Source: Cupriavidus pinatubonensis (GTDB lineage Bacteria; Pseudomonadota; Gammaproteobacteria; Burkholderiales; Burkholderiaceae). From it: a stretch of DNA of 64,000 nucleotides. The position numbers and the translations under genes are program-made. Under the pieces are notes generated by a model. The model saw only the letters and a program-made list of their open reading frames with translations, ran no database searches and was not told the origin of the DNA. Location: the NCBI RefSeq assembly GCF_019602855.1, contig NZ_CP080766.1, forward strand, positions 930,001 through 994,000, in the 5' to 3' direction. This document shows positions 54,310 through 62,652 of this stretch, piece after piece (the first letter of the stretch is position 1; every line of letters begins with the position of its first letter).

Positions 54310-55662
54310 ATGCCCCTGTTGCCGCCGCCCGCCTTGCTTCAGCAGACGCTGCGCGCCGTTGCTCGCCGGTATCGATTGCCTGCTCTATCCGAGACGGGAG
54401 AAGCAGGTCCCTCTGCCACGCTGGCAACCGTGATCGAACAGGCGCGCCCGGCGTTGGCCCGCGGCGAATCTCCGGACGCTACGCTCAAACGCCTGTTCGT
54501 CGATGCGCTCGCCCGGCTGATCCACGACGCAATGCGCGTGGATGCCGGCGATCCCGTCTTTCAGGCCATGCTGCTTCGGCACCGCGTGACGCATGTTCGC
54601 GAGTATGCGTCGCTATCCGCGCGTGCCGAGCAGGATCGGCGTCCGGTCCTCGCAAGCGTCAATGCGTTGGCCCATCCGCGCAAGCCACAAAGTGAGGGGA
54701 TGGCGAAGCTGCATGCGTTGGCATCATCGTCATCGTGGTCAGCGCTGCACGACGCAGTGCAACAGCTGCTGGATCTGCCGGCGATCCCAGACGACACACC
54801 GACCCGGCATCGTTTGTCGCGGCTCGCCGACAGTCCCGAACTGGAACGCTTGCGGCGCCTCGAAACGCTGGCGTCCGATGCGCTCGTGCGCCAGTACCGG
54901 ACGCTGTGGGACCGACATGGTCCACGCTCCGGCACTGCCGCGGCTGCGGCCCAGGGCGTTGACGCGCAGCGGCGTGGCACTGCCGTCGAAGCACTCACGG
55001 CACGGGCGCTTCAGGCCTTGGCGCGCGGACTCAATGAGGCAGATGGCACCGGGGCTCCATACCGTGTTGTCACATCGATGCGCGTACCCGCATCCATGCC
55101 CGCAACGCACGAGCGCGCCAAGACCGAATGGGATGCGGTACTGCTGAGGCAGGCGGAAACGATCGTCGATGCACCGGCCTGGGACATCTGCCTGCTCGCA
55201 GAAGCGAAGGCCTCCGCCGATGCGGCTACCACCGACTTCCCGCGGTTGCTGCGCGGCATGCGCCTGCTCGCGCAAGCGGACGCTACCGTGATCTATGACT
55301 TTGAAACGCGTGAAGGCGTGGTCAGGCTGCGCGGCGCTTCGTTGAGCACGCTACCTACCGACGAAACCGCGCTCGCCGATACGGTGCTCTACTGCAGCAA
55401 TGCCCCTGCCGAGGCGACGCCGCGTTTGCTCAGTGCGGCCAGCCGGATGCAGTTGCTGTCCGCGCAGGCCAGCCTGGACTTCGCGGCTTGCGTCGCGGAA
55501 ACGCAGCACGCAGACACACGCAGCCTCGAACCGGTGTGGCAGCAATTGGTGGAATCACCGCGCTGGGCTGCAGTGTTGAACCAATACGCGGTGATGCGCG
55601 AGGTCCGCGAGCTGATGGTCCATCCGGAGGACCTGCTCGCTGCCATCGACAGCCCGGATTAA
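54310..55662 (+). CDS. Unrecognised protein with a PD-(D/E)XK-like motif, partner of the SOS helicase
   Basis: The 450-residue product (ATG at 54310; the frame is open upstream into the helicase gene) was not recognised as a named family. The first 230 residues look alpha-helical and rich in Leu, Ala and Arg. Residues 270-310 contain EWDAVLL (Asp275) and, 23 residues on, DICLLAEAKAS with Glu298-Ala-Lys300, the spacing and hydrophobic strand pattern of a PD-(D/E)XK nuclease core. It ends with a helical region and acidic residues. It follows the LexA-controlled helicase-nuclease by 17 bases, so it is probably coexpressed and works with it. A structural or DNA-binding role without catalysis is also possible. 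Confidence 0.7.
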   Translation: MPLLPPPALLQQTLRAVARRYRLPALSETGEAGPSATLATVIEQARPALARGESPDATLKRLFVDALARLIHDAMRVDAGDPVFQAMLLRHRVTHVREYASLSARAEQDRRPVLASVNALAHPRKPQSEGMAKLHALASSSSWSALHDAVQQLLDLPAIPDDTPTRHRLSRLADSPELERLRRLETLASDALVRQYRTLWDRHGPRSGTAAAAAQGVDAQRRGTAVEALTARALQALARGLNEADGTGAPYRVVTSMRVPASMPATHERAKTEWDAVLLRQAETIVDAPAWDICLLAEAKASADAATTDFPRLLRGMRLLAQADATVIYDFETREGVVRLRGASLSTLPTDETALADTVLYCSNAPAEATPRLLSAASRMQLLSAQASLDFAACVAETQHADTRSLEPVWQQLVESPRWAAVLNQYAVMREVRELMVHPEDLLAAIDSPD

Positions 55663-55681
55663 GTCCGCATTCGCCTCACGG

Positions 55682-56020
55682 CTAATGTGGCGTAGGCCTT
55701 GGACGCGGAGTCGGATAAGGGGGATTCGGTCCGCCGCCGGGCACTTCGATATACGGCGCGACGATGATTGGATACTGCGCAGCCCCATTGGGCTGCGAAG
55801 CCTCGGGTGCCATGTACGGCTGGCCTCCTGCGGCGCCGCGACGCGAAGGCGGTGCTGTCTGAAGTCCGGTGCCGCCGCTCTTTCCGTCGTGGATGCCGCC
55901 TTGCGTATCGAGGACCAGCGGCTGGCTGGTCGAAGGTGGCGCGGCAATAGCCGAGGAAGCCGCGGCCAGCAGCAGCGCGGTTGCCGCGGATTGCAGTAAG
56001 ACGGACACAGCTGAACGCAT
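55682..56020 (-). CDS. Small secreted or periplasmic protein, proline-rich
   Basis: The 112-residue product from the ATG at 56020 has a clear signal peptide (SVLLQSAATALLLAAASSAIAAP) and a mature part rich in Gly, Pro and Gln that ends PPYPTPRPRPTPH. GGAGC precedes the start. No cysteine for lipidation and no fold were recognised. It converges on the SOS pair with only 19 bases between the two stops. Function unknown. Confidence 0.6.
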   Translation of the reverse strand: MRSAVSVLLQSAATALLLAAASSAIAAPPSTSQPLVLDTQGGIHDGKSGGTGLQTAPPSRRGAAGGQPYMAPEASQPNGAAQYPIIVAPYIEVPGGGPNPPYPTPRPRPTPH

Positions 56021-56355
56021 GAATGCTCCGGTGGACCAGGTAGAAGGTGGCTGCCGGCTTGATTTGGCGCGATCAGGACGGCTCGTTGCCATCGCTCTAT
56101 GGTAGCCCAGAGACTTTCTGGCAACACTGAATTACCCGGCGCCGCATACCGCGCTGAAAACGTACGTTGAAAATCTCTTTGCCTCGCTCTTGCTATTCTC
56201 AATATATGAGAATTAATCTCGCATGTTGATAATTTCTTCGAGGCGGAGTAATCTTCGTCCACGGGCGCGGCCACCGAATCCCGCAAGACCGCCCCTGCTG
56301 CCCATTCCCGACACAACAGAGGGCCGGCAGCAACGCGCCACCCAAGGAGGCTCAA

Positions 56356-57297
56356 TTGGCGACAAGGAAACTCAAGGCCGCGATCATCGGATCCGGCAAT
56401 ATCGGCACGGACCTGATGATCAAGATCCTGCGCCATGGCAAGCACCTCGAGATGGGCGCCATGGTCGGCATCGATCCGGCATCGGATGGCCTGGCGCGTG
56501 CTGCCCGCATGGGTGTGGCGACCACGCATGAAGGCGTGGAGGGGCTGATCAGCCTGCCGAATTTCGCCGACATCGACGTCGTCTTCGACGCCACCAGCGC
56601 TGGCGCCCACGTCAAGAACGACGCGCGCCTGCGCGAAGTCAAGCCGGGCATCCGCATGATCGACCTCACCCCGGCGGCCATCGGCCCGTACTGCGTGCCC
56701 GTGGTCAATCTGGACGACCGCCTCGACGCGCTGAACGTCAACATGGTCACCTGCGGCGGTCAGGCGACCATCCCCATGGTCGCGGCCGTGTCACGCGTCG
56801 CAAAGGTCCACTACGCCGAAATCGTTGCATCGATCTCCAGCAAGTCGGCCGGCCCGGGCACGCGCGCCAACATCGACGAGTTCACCGAGACCACGTCGAA
56901 GGCGATTGAAGTGATCGGCGGCGCCGCCAAGGGCAAGGCCATCATCGTGCTGAACCCGGCCGAGCCGCCGCTGATCATGCGCGACACGGTCTACGTGCTG
57001 AGCGCCGCCGCCAACCGCGCGGAGGTGGAAGCCTCCATCGAGGAAATGGCCGCCGCCGTGCAGCAGTACGTGCCCGGCTACCGCCTCAAGCAGAAAGTGC
57101 AGTTCGACGAGATTCCGGCCAGCGCTCCGCTCAATATCCCGGGCCTCGGCAAGTTCAGCGGCCTGAAAACGTCGGTGTTCCTGGAGGTCGAGGGCGCCGC
57201 CCACTACCTGCCCGCCTACGCCGGCAACCTGGACATCATGACCTCCGCCGCGCTGGCCACCGCCGAGCGCATGGCGCAGGCCGCACTGACTGCTTGA
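56356..57297 (+). CDS. mhpF: Acetaldehyde dehydrogenase (acylating)
   Basis: The 313-residue enzyme converts acetaldehyde, NAD and CoA to acetyl-CoA. It shows [20 protein letters not shown] at the N-terminus, the catalytic Cys in [12 protein letters not shown], and [22 protein letters not shown]. The start is a TTG at 56356 because a perfect AAGGAGG lies five bases upstream and there is no ATG nearby. It is followed by the aldolase after 13 bases; the two form a complex that channels acetaldehyde. MhpF, BphJ and DmpF are the same family. The meta-pathway hydratase and ring-cleavage genes are not in the window. Confidence 0.94.
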   Translation: MATRKLKAAIIGSGNIGTDLMIKILRHGKHLEMGAMVGIDPASDGLARAARMGVATTHEGVEGLISLPNFADIDVVFDATSAGAHVKNDARLREVKPGIRMIDLTPAAIGPYCVPVVNLDDRLDALNVNMVTCGGQATIPMVAAVSRVAKVHYAEIVASISSKSAGPGTRANIDEFTETTSKAIEVIGGAAKGKAIIVLNPAEPPLIMRDTVYVLSAAANRAEVEASIEEMAAAVQQYVPGYRLKQKVQFDEIPASAPLNIPGLGKFSGLKTSVFLEVEGAAHYLPAYAGNLDIMTSAALATAERMAQAALTA

Positions 57298-57310
57298 GGA
57301 GACACCCGCC

Positions 57311-58333
57311 ATGCCTTTCAACCCCGGCAAGAAGCTCTACATTTCCGACGTGACGCTGCGTGACGGCAGCCACGCCATCCGCCACCAGTATTCGATCCAG
57401 AACGTCAAGGACATCGCCCGCGCGCTCGACAAGGCCCGCGTCGATTCCATCGAAGTCGCCCACGGCGACGGCCTGCAGGGCTCCAGCTTCAACTACGGCT
57501 TCGGCGCCCACACCGACCTGGAGTGGATCGAGGCCGTGGCCAGCGAGATCTCGCACGCGCAGATCGCCACGCTGCTGCTGCCCGGCATCGGCACCATCCA
57601 TGACCTGGACAACGCTTACAAGGCCGGCGCGCGCATCGTGCGCGTGGCCACGCACTGCACCGAGGCCGACGTCTCGCGCCAGCACATCGAGCGTGCGCGC
57701 GAACTGGGCATGGATACGGTCGGCTTCCTGATGATGAGCCACATGACGACGCCGGAAAACCTGGCGGTCGAGGCGAAGAAGATGGAAAGCTACGGCGCGA
57801 CCACGATCTACGTGGTCGATTCCGGCGGCGCGCTCAGCATGGATGATGTCCGGGCCCGCTTCCGCGCGCTCAAGGCCGTGCTCGACCCGTCGACCACGAC
57901 GGGTATGCACGCCCACCACAATTTGTCGCTCGGCGTGGCCAATTCGATCGTCGCCGTCGAGGAAGGCTGCGACCGCATCGACGCCAGCCTGGCCGGCATG
58001 GGCGCCGGCGCCGGCAATGCGCCGCTCGAAGTCTTCATCGCCGCTGCCGACCGCATGGGCTGGGACCACGGCACCGATCTGTACACGCTGATGGACGCCG
58101 CCGATGACATCGTCCGTCCGCTGCAGGACCGCCCGGTGCGCGTCGACCGCGAGACCCTGGCACTAGGCTACGCAGGCGTGTATTCGAGCTTCCTGCGCCA
58201 CTCCGAAGTCGCCGCCAACAAGTACGGCATCAAGACCGTCGACATCCTGGTCGAGCTTGGCAAGCGCCGCATGGTCGGCGGCCAGGAAGACATGATTGTC
58301 GACGTGGCGCTGGACCTGCTCAACAAGGCATAA
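57311..58333 (+). CDS. mhpE: 4-Hydroxy-2-oxovalerate aldolase
   Basis: The 340-residue class II aldolase splits 4-hydroxy-2-oxovalerate into pyruvate and acetaldehyde. Characteristic parts: [18 protein letters not shown] with the metal-binding Asp and catalytic His, [24 protein letters not shown], and [15 protein letters not shown] with two metal-binding histidines. A C-terminal communication domain (about 280-340) is present, as needed for pairing with the dehydrogenase. ATG at 57311 follows GAGGAGACACC. Confidence 0.95.
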   Translation: MPFNPGKKLYISDVTLRDGSHAIRHQYSIQNVKDIARALDKARVDSIEVAHGDGLQGSSFNYGFGAHTDLEWIEAVASEISHAQIATLLLPGIGTIHDLDNAYKAGARIVRVATHCTEADVSRQHIERARELGMDTVGFLMMSHMTTPENLAVEAKKMESYGATTIYVVDSGGALSMDDVRARFRALKAVLDPSTTTGMHAHHNLSLGVANSIVAVEEGCDRIDASLAGMGAGAGNAPLEVFIAAADRMGWDHGTDLYTLMDAADDIVRPLQDRPVRVDRETLALGYAGVYSSFLRHSEVAANKYGIKTVDILVELGKRRMVGGQEDMIVDVALDLLNKA

Positions 58334-58409
58334 AGCGATTGGGCCTGCGTTCGGCCTGCGCGCGCGCGAAGTGCCGCCGGACACCTCCGGCGGCGTTACA
58401 CTTGCCGGC

Positions 58410-59180
58410 ATGACCGACACCACCCATCCCACCCGCGCCCTCGCCAGCCAGACGCTTTTCCGCGGCCTGGACGTGGTCGATGCCGTCGCGGCCGGTTCCC
58501 AGACCGTGCAGGACATCGCGAACCGCACCGGACTGCCGTTCAGCACCACGCACCGGCTGGCGTCGGCCCTGGTGCAGGCGCGCTACCTCCATTTCGAGCC
58601 GCGGCGCGGCTACCGGCTGGGCCCGCGCCTGCTGGAACTCGGCTTCGCCGCCTACCGCGACTCGGACATTACGCGCAGCGCGCGCGCCGGCATGGAAGAA
58701 CTGGCCGAGCAAACCCGGGACACCATTCACCTCGCCCAACTCGACGGCGACGAGATCATCTACCTCGACAAGATCGGCGGGCAGCGCCCGATCAGCGTCA
58801 ATTCGCGCATTGGCGGCCGCAAGCCGGTCTGCTCGACCGGCGTGGGCAAGGCGCTGATCCTCGACGAGACCGAGGACAAGTGGAAAGCTCGCTACGAATA
58901 CGATGCGAAGCGGGGCAACGTGCAGCTTCCTCTCGATCGGTGGCTCGCCGGCATGCGCGTGTACGCGCAGGGCGGCTATGCCTTTGACCTTGAAGAAGAC
59001 GCGCCGAGCATCTGCTGCGTGGCGGTGCCCATCCGCGATGCCAGCGGCCAGACGGTGGCAGCCATCAGCGTCACGGGGACGACCGATTACACCGACGAAG
59101 CGCAACTGCGAGCGCTGATTCCGGTGGTGCGGCGGGTCGCGCAATCCATCAGCGAGAAGATCGGCGGCAGGCTGGGGTGA
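58410..59180 (+). CDS. IclR-family regulator
   Basis: The 256-residue protein has the IclR winged helix (ALASQTLFRGLDVVDAVAAG, TVQDIANRTGLPFSTTHRLASALV) and the GAF-like effector domain (MEELAEQTRDTIHLAQLDGDEIIYLDKIGG, PVCSTGVGKALIL, VAVPIRDASGQTVAAISVTG). It follows the aldolase by 76 bases on the same strand and probably regulates the acetaldehyde dehydrogenase/aldolase pair. A small palindromic run, GAGAATTAATCTC at 56208-56220, upstream of the pair could be its target, but the arms are only four bases. Confidence 0.92.
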   Translation: MTDTTHPTRALASQTLFRGLDVVDAVAAGSQTVQDIANRTGLPFSTTHRLASALVQARYLHFEPRRGYRLGPRLLELGFAAYRDSDITRSARAGMEELAEQTRDTIHLAQLDGDEIIYLDKIGGQRPISVNSRIGGRKPVCSTGVGKALILDETEDKWKARYEYDAKRGNVQLPLDRWLAGMRVYAQGGYAFDLEEDAPSICCVAVPIRDASGQTVAAISVTGTTDYTDEAQLRALIPVVRRVAQSISEKIGGRLG

Positions 59181-59191
59181 GGGCCTGTCCG

Positions 59192-59222
59192 GGGCAGCAG
59201 GGGTGAACCTGCCCGAGTTTTT
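59192..59222 (+). terminator. Rho-independent terminator after the IclR gene
   Basis: GGGCAG at 59192-59197 pairs with CTGCCC at 59209-59214 across an 11-base loop, followed three bases later by TTTTT at 59218-59222. It starts 11 bases after the IclR stop codon. Confidence 0.7.
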
Positions 59223-59243
59223 GTCGTACTCCCGAATCGGACA

Positions 59244-59390
59244 TCACCCGACCAACGACAGCCGCGCAATTTCCGAGGCGAGTCCGCCGGCGAAGTCGTC
59301 GGTGCCATGACGCTGCGCCAGTGCGACGCTGTCCCTCCACGCCGTAGACGGTCGTCGCAGCGAGCGGCATCGAGTTCTCTTCCACAGGCG
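59244..59390 (-). pseudogene. Frameshifted C-terminal remnant of an unidentified gene
   Basis: On the minus strand, one frame reads PVEENSMPLAATTVYG and, about 40 bases further, another frame reads DSVALAQRHGTDDFAGGL and then ASEIARLSLVG before a TGA at 59244. Both look like genuine coding sequence of one protein C-terminus with a frame change between them. The pattern loosely recalls the end of hydroxyisobutyrate-dehydrogenase-like oxidoreductases, but the match is too short to name. It lies downstream of the lyase gene on the same strand. Confidence 0.35.
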
Positions 59391-59474
59391 CTCCGGCGCC
59401 TCTCGGCGCTTAGTGCCGACCTTCGGGACCGTCGGGCGGCAGCAAGACGCCGCACCGATATCTGCATAGCGCGA

Positions 59475-60368
59475 TCAGTCCTCGCCTTCCACCTGGCAAA
59501 GGATCCGATGCGCCAGTCGCAAGTGGGGACGGTCAATCATGGTCTTGCCCAGCTTCACCACGCCCGAAGCGCCCACCTTTGAAAACGCCTCGACCACCTC
59601 TCGTGCCCAGCGAATCTCTTCCACCTGGGGCATGAAGGCTTGATTGATCGCTTCGATATGGGAGGGATGGGCGGCAGCCTTGGCAGTAAAGCCGTCGCGC
59701 TTTGCCTGCGCCGCCTCGTGGCCGATCTCGGCGTCGTCGGACAGATTGGTGCTGACCGCGTCGATGGCGTCGATCCCAGCCTGTGCGGCTGCCATCAGGC
59801 ACATCGTACGTGCCACGGAAAACGGTGCGGTGAGTTCCCTGCCCTGGTGCGACGAGCGCGCCCCAAGGTCGGCCGCGAGATCGTCCACGCCCCACATCAA
59901 GGCGCGCAGGCGCATCGGGGCATTCCGGTATGAAGACAGGCCAAACACCCCTTCCGATGACTCGGTGGCCATGGCAACGATGCCGGTCTCCCACGCGCTG
60001 TCGAGCAACACGCACTCGAGCGCCGCGAGGAAATCGCACAGGCGATGAACATCGGCCACGCCCCTGCACTTGGGAAGCACGATCGCATCGGGACGGTGAG
60101 GCACGACAGCGGCCAGGTCCTGAAGAATATGTCCCGACGCCAGGCCGTTGACCCGCACCATCACCGCAGCGTCCATGCCTTGACGGTTCTCCCCAAGAAA
60201 TGCCGCCAGCTTGCGCCGCGCCTCTTCCTTGCCATGCTCGGGAACGGCATCTTCGAGGTCAAAGACCAGGCCATCGGCTCCCGTCTTGAGTGCTGCGGCG
60301 AGTTTCCTGTCGCTGTCCGCGGGAACGAATAGCAGGGAACGTAGACGTTGTGACATGTTGGCGTGCAT
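59475..60368 (-). CDS. HpcH/HpaI (CitE-like) aldolase/lyase family protein
   Basis: The 297-residue protein is of the citrate-lyase beta-subunit-like group that acts on malyl-, citramalyl- or related CoA esters. It shows RSLLFVPADSDRKLAAAL, the metal-binding FDLEDAVPEHGKEEAR, IVLPKCRGVADV, ALMWGVDDLAADLGARS and AAHPSHIEAINQAF. The start ATG at 60368 has CAGGAGCAAGCGACC before it. No CoA transferase or dehydratase partner is intact next to it; only a short gene remnant lies downstream. The precise substrate is unknown. Confidence 0.9.
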   Translation of the reverse strand: MHANMSQRLRSLLFVPADSDRKLAAALKTGADGLVFDLEDAVPEHGKEEARRKLAAFLGENRQGMDAAVMVRVNGLASGHILQDLAAVVPHRPDAIVLPKCRGVADVHRLCDFLAALECVLLDSAWETGIVAMATESSEGVFGLSSYRNAPMRLRALMWGVDDLAADLGARSSHQGRELTAPFSVARTMCLMAAAQAGIDAIDAVSTNLSDDAEIGHEAAQAKRDGFTAKAAAHPSHIEAINQAFMPQVEEIRWAREVVEAFSKVGASGVVKLGKTMIDRPHLRLAHRILCQVEGED

Positions 60369-60953
60369 GGTCGCTTGCTCCTGGGAAATTGCGGCAGGTA
60401 TCGCTGAGACTGGGCACGGGTATGGGCATCGTGCTGATGCCTAACGATGCCAGTGATTTCCGCGAACAACAAATTGCCATTTCCGAAAGGGCCATTCGCG
60501 AAACGCGAACGGCTTGCTGGCATCGGGGCATCACCGGACCGCGGCACATCTACACCACGACTGGCAAAGGTGCGGCGAATGAAAGTCCGTTTCGCCTGAT
60601 CTCCGACCATTTCGTCGAAGTGATCTGCTATGCGCTCAGCCTACGAGGCGCGAGCGGCCGGATACCCGCATGAGCATGTACGGCAGTTCGGCTACCAGTT
60701 CCCGGTCAATAGTTCGCAGAGCAGACCGTGGCATGGGTGTGGGGGCAGTGTTGGAGTTCGATATGTCTGGTGAAACACGCAGTCTTCTCCGTGTCGCGCT
60801 CCCCACATGGCAGCAAATGCTAAGCCAACTGTGTGCAATGCAAATCAAGCCGGCCGTTAATTCCCTATATTGCTTCCGTTGAATCCGACCCGGCATGAGG
60901 CGATCACCGCTCGGCCGCCGCTTGATTTGGTCAATGAAAGGAGGAAGTGATTA
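60369..60953. other. 585-base gap without a recognised gene
   Basis: Several overlapping open frames of 70-150 codons occur on both strands, but none has a convincing ribosome site, domain or consistent codon bias. The region is less GC-rich than the neighbouring genes around 60780-60960. It probably holds promoters for the lyase gene and for the small gene at 60954, and may contain decayed sequence. Confidence 0.45.
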
Positions 60954-61235
60954 GTGAGTCTTCTGAGAGAAATAACGTCCGCCGCTTATATGCTTTGGGG
61001 CCAACACGCTGCTGCCAGAGCGAGAACCCTGGCGCGGGATATTCGATCGCTGATGCACGAAGCAGGCACTACCCCAAACGACGTGAATGATCACCACGGC
61101 GTGAAATCGAAAATCTGGCGCAGAACGCGTCATTGCTCCCAGAAGGAGCTGCTGTTTCTCTATGCAGTCGACAAGGAGGTTGCCATGCTGTGCGAACAGG
61201 TCGCGCGACAGCACCTCCTGCCGGATCTCGTGTGA
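60954..61235 (+). CDS. Small protein of unknown function (93 residues, GTG start)
   Basis: GTG at 60954 follows a strong AAAGGAGGAAG ribosome site. The product begins MSLLREITSAAYMLWGQHAAA and contains HGVKSKIWRRTRHCSQKEL and a helical C-terminus (LYAVDKEVAMLCEQVARQHLL). It looks soluble and mostly helical, with a basic middle. Base composition is less GC-rich than the surroundings, a possible sign of transfer. It converges on the diiron protein gene, 52 bases away. Not recognised. Confidence 0.5.
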   Translation: MSLLREITSAAYMLWGQHAAARARTLARDIRSLMHEAGTTPNDVNDHHGVKSKIWRRTRHCSQKELLFLYAVDKEVAMLCEQVARQHLLPDLV

Positions 61236-61287
61236 GCGTAAGTCTCCACCTGCAGCCAGCACATCATAGCCGCCACTGACGTGACCG

Positions 61288-62229
61288 TTAACTCATGATC
61301 GGCGCCATCGCGGCTTCGATTCTGGACAGTTGGTTTCCAGTGATCATGTTGCTGAGAACCTGACTGAAGCGCGGCTCCTGAACGCCGGAGATGATGTACT
61401 GCCACCTGTATGCCGCCAGCAGGCCGCTGCGCACGGAATCCTTCTCGGTCATCGACAGCGAGCGGCCGCAGATCATCGCGAAGTAGTCCGCGTCAGCACT
61501 GGCCTGGGACTGCAGGATGCCATCCACGGCGGCGACCAGTTCGATCAGATCGTTAACGGCCGTGTCGCGTTCTTCAGGTGAAAGCTTCGCGTCTTCGCGC
61601 TGCCATTCGAGTTCGTCCAGAATCGCGTGCTGCGACTCCTCGCGCCAGTGAAAGAGGAACACATCCTTCCATAGATCGGAGGAATTCATGTCCCCGTCGA
61701 TGCTGCCTCGATAGTGCGCGAGCACGAAGAGTTCGATGTGGCAGGTCAGGGCGAGCACCGCCCACGTGGACTTCGCTAGTACAAACGATGCCACACTGTT
61801 TGCTTCCGGCAGGAACGTGTAACCGTCCGGCATGCCTTCGGCGCACATGTGTTCGATGCGGCGAAACAGCTCCTGATGCTTGATCTCTTCATCGCTGAAC
61901 CGCACGAGCGCTTCGAGTGCCGTCTGGTTGCCGAGTCGGTGTGGTCCGCTCATCTCGAGCACCTTTGCTGCGATGAAGCGTTCGACAAGTCCGAACATGT
62001 TCGCATAGGTGCGACCCTGGACCTGGCTGAGCAGACGTTTTTCGTCCTGCCCAAGAAAGGAAAGCGCGTCGACCTTCGAGAGCGCATCGGGCAGGAACTT
62101 CTTCGAATAATCGAAGCTTCGACCGCGAATCACATCGCGGTCGATATCCCAGCGCACGCGCTTGGACGCAGCGATGCACTTGGCGTAGCGGTTGATAGTC
62201 GCACCATCGAATTCGGTCATGATTTCCAT
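61288..62229 (-). CDS. Ferritin-like diiron protein (AurF-type oxygenase family, tentative)
   Basis: The 313-residue product (ATG at 62229, AAGGAG nine bases upstream) carries two EExxH-type metal motifs, FSDEEIKHQELFRRIE and WREESQHAILDELEW, each preceded on another helix by a Glu (FGLVERFIAAKV and LTCHIELFVLAHY). This four-helix diiron arrangement matches ferritin-like oxygenases; spacing and length are close to the p-aminobenzoate N-oxygenase AurF family, though a hydrolase- or ferritin-like role is possible. No ferredoxin or biosynthetic genes flank it. The divergent neighbour is a large BTAD/cyclase-like regulator, which may control it. Confidence 0.7.
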   Translation of the reverse strand: MEIMTEFDGATINRYAKCIAASKRVRWDIDRDVIRGRSFDYSKKFLPDALSKVDALSFLGQDEKRLLSQVQGRTYANMFGLVERFIAAKVLEMSGPHRLGNQTALEALVRFSDEEIKHQELFRRIEHMCAEGMPDGYTFLPEANSVASFVLAKSTWAVLALTCHIELFVLAHYRGSIDGDMNSSDLWKDVFLFHWREESQHAILDELEWQREDAKLSPEERDTAVNDLIELVAAVDGILQSQASADADYFAMICGRSLSMTEKDSVRSGLLAAYRWQYIISGVQEPRFSQVLSNMITGNQLSRIEAAMAPIMS

Positions 62230-62652
62230 TTGGCACATCTCCTTCCATATCTCACACACCCCGTGGCGGCCGTGGGCGTCAACCGTCTTCCCACCCGCAC
62301 GGATCAAACGCCGGGCTGTCCGGCATCCTGCGACGGTAGTACTCGCCTTTCGCAGCGCTTCGAAGGGGAAGTCCACGTTGGAAATGCAGCACCATCACGC
62401 TTCCGACTATCGGCGCCTGACGTCATGAATCCGTGATCAGGGGTCGGGTCCGCGTAAAAACGCCGTAAAAAATGCTCATGCAGTTGGGCTCGTGCCTCAG
62501 CGCAACGAGGCACGGACATCTGGCCTGACCGGGACGCTTCAATCGGCGCCGTAGAAAGTGACCCATGAAATACGGCGCTGCCGCAGGGGCGCATGAAAGT
62601 TGCGCCGGGCGGTCTAGACTCTTTGAGAGCAACGCTTCACCTCACGAACGAC
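62230..62652. promoter_or_regulatory. Divergent control region with an inverted repeat
   Basis: This 423-base stretch between the diiron gene and the BTAD regulator gene contains no supported gene. GCGCCGTA at 62546-62553 and TACGGCGC at 62571-62578 form a perfect 8-base inverted repeat with a 17-base spacer. A short direct repeat, CGTAAAAA, occurs twice near 62451-62470. Either could be a binding site for the divergent regulator. Confidence 0.5.
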
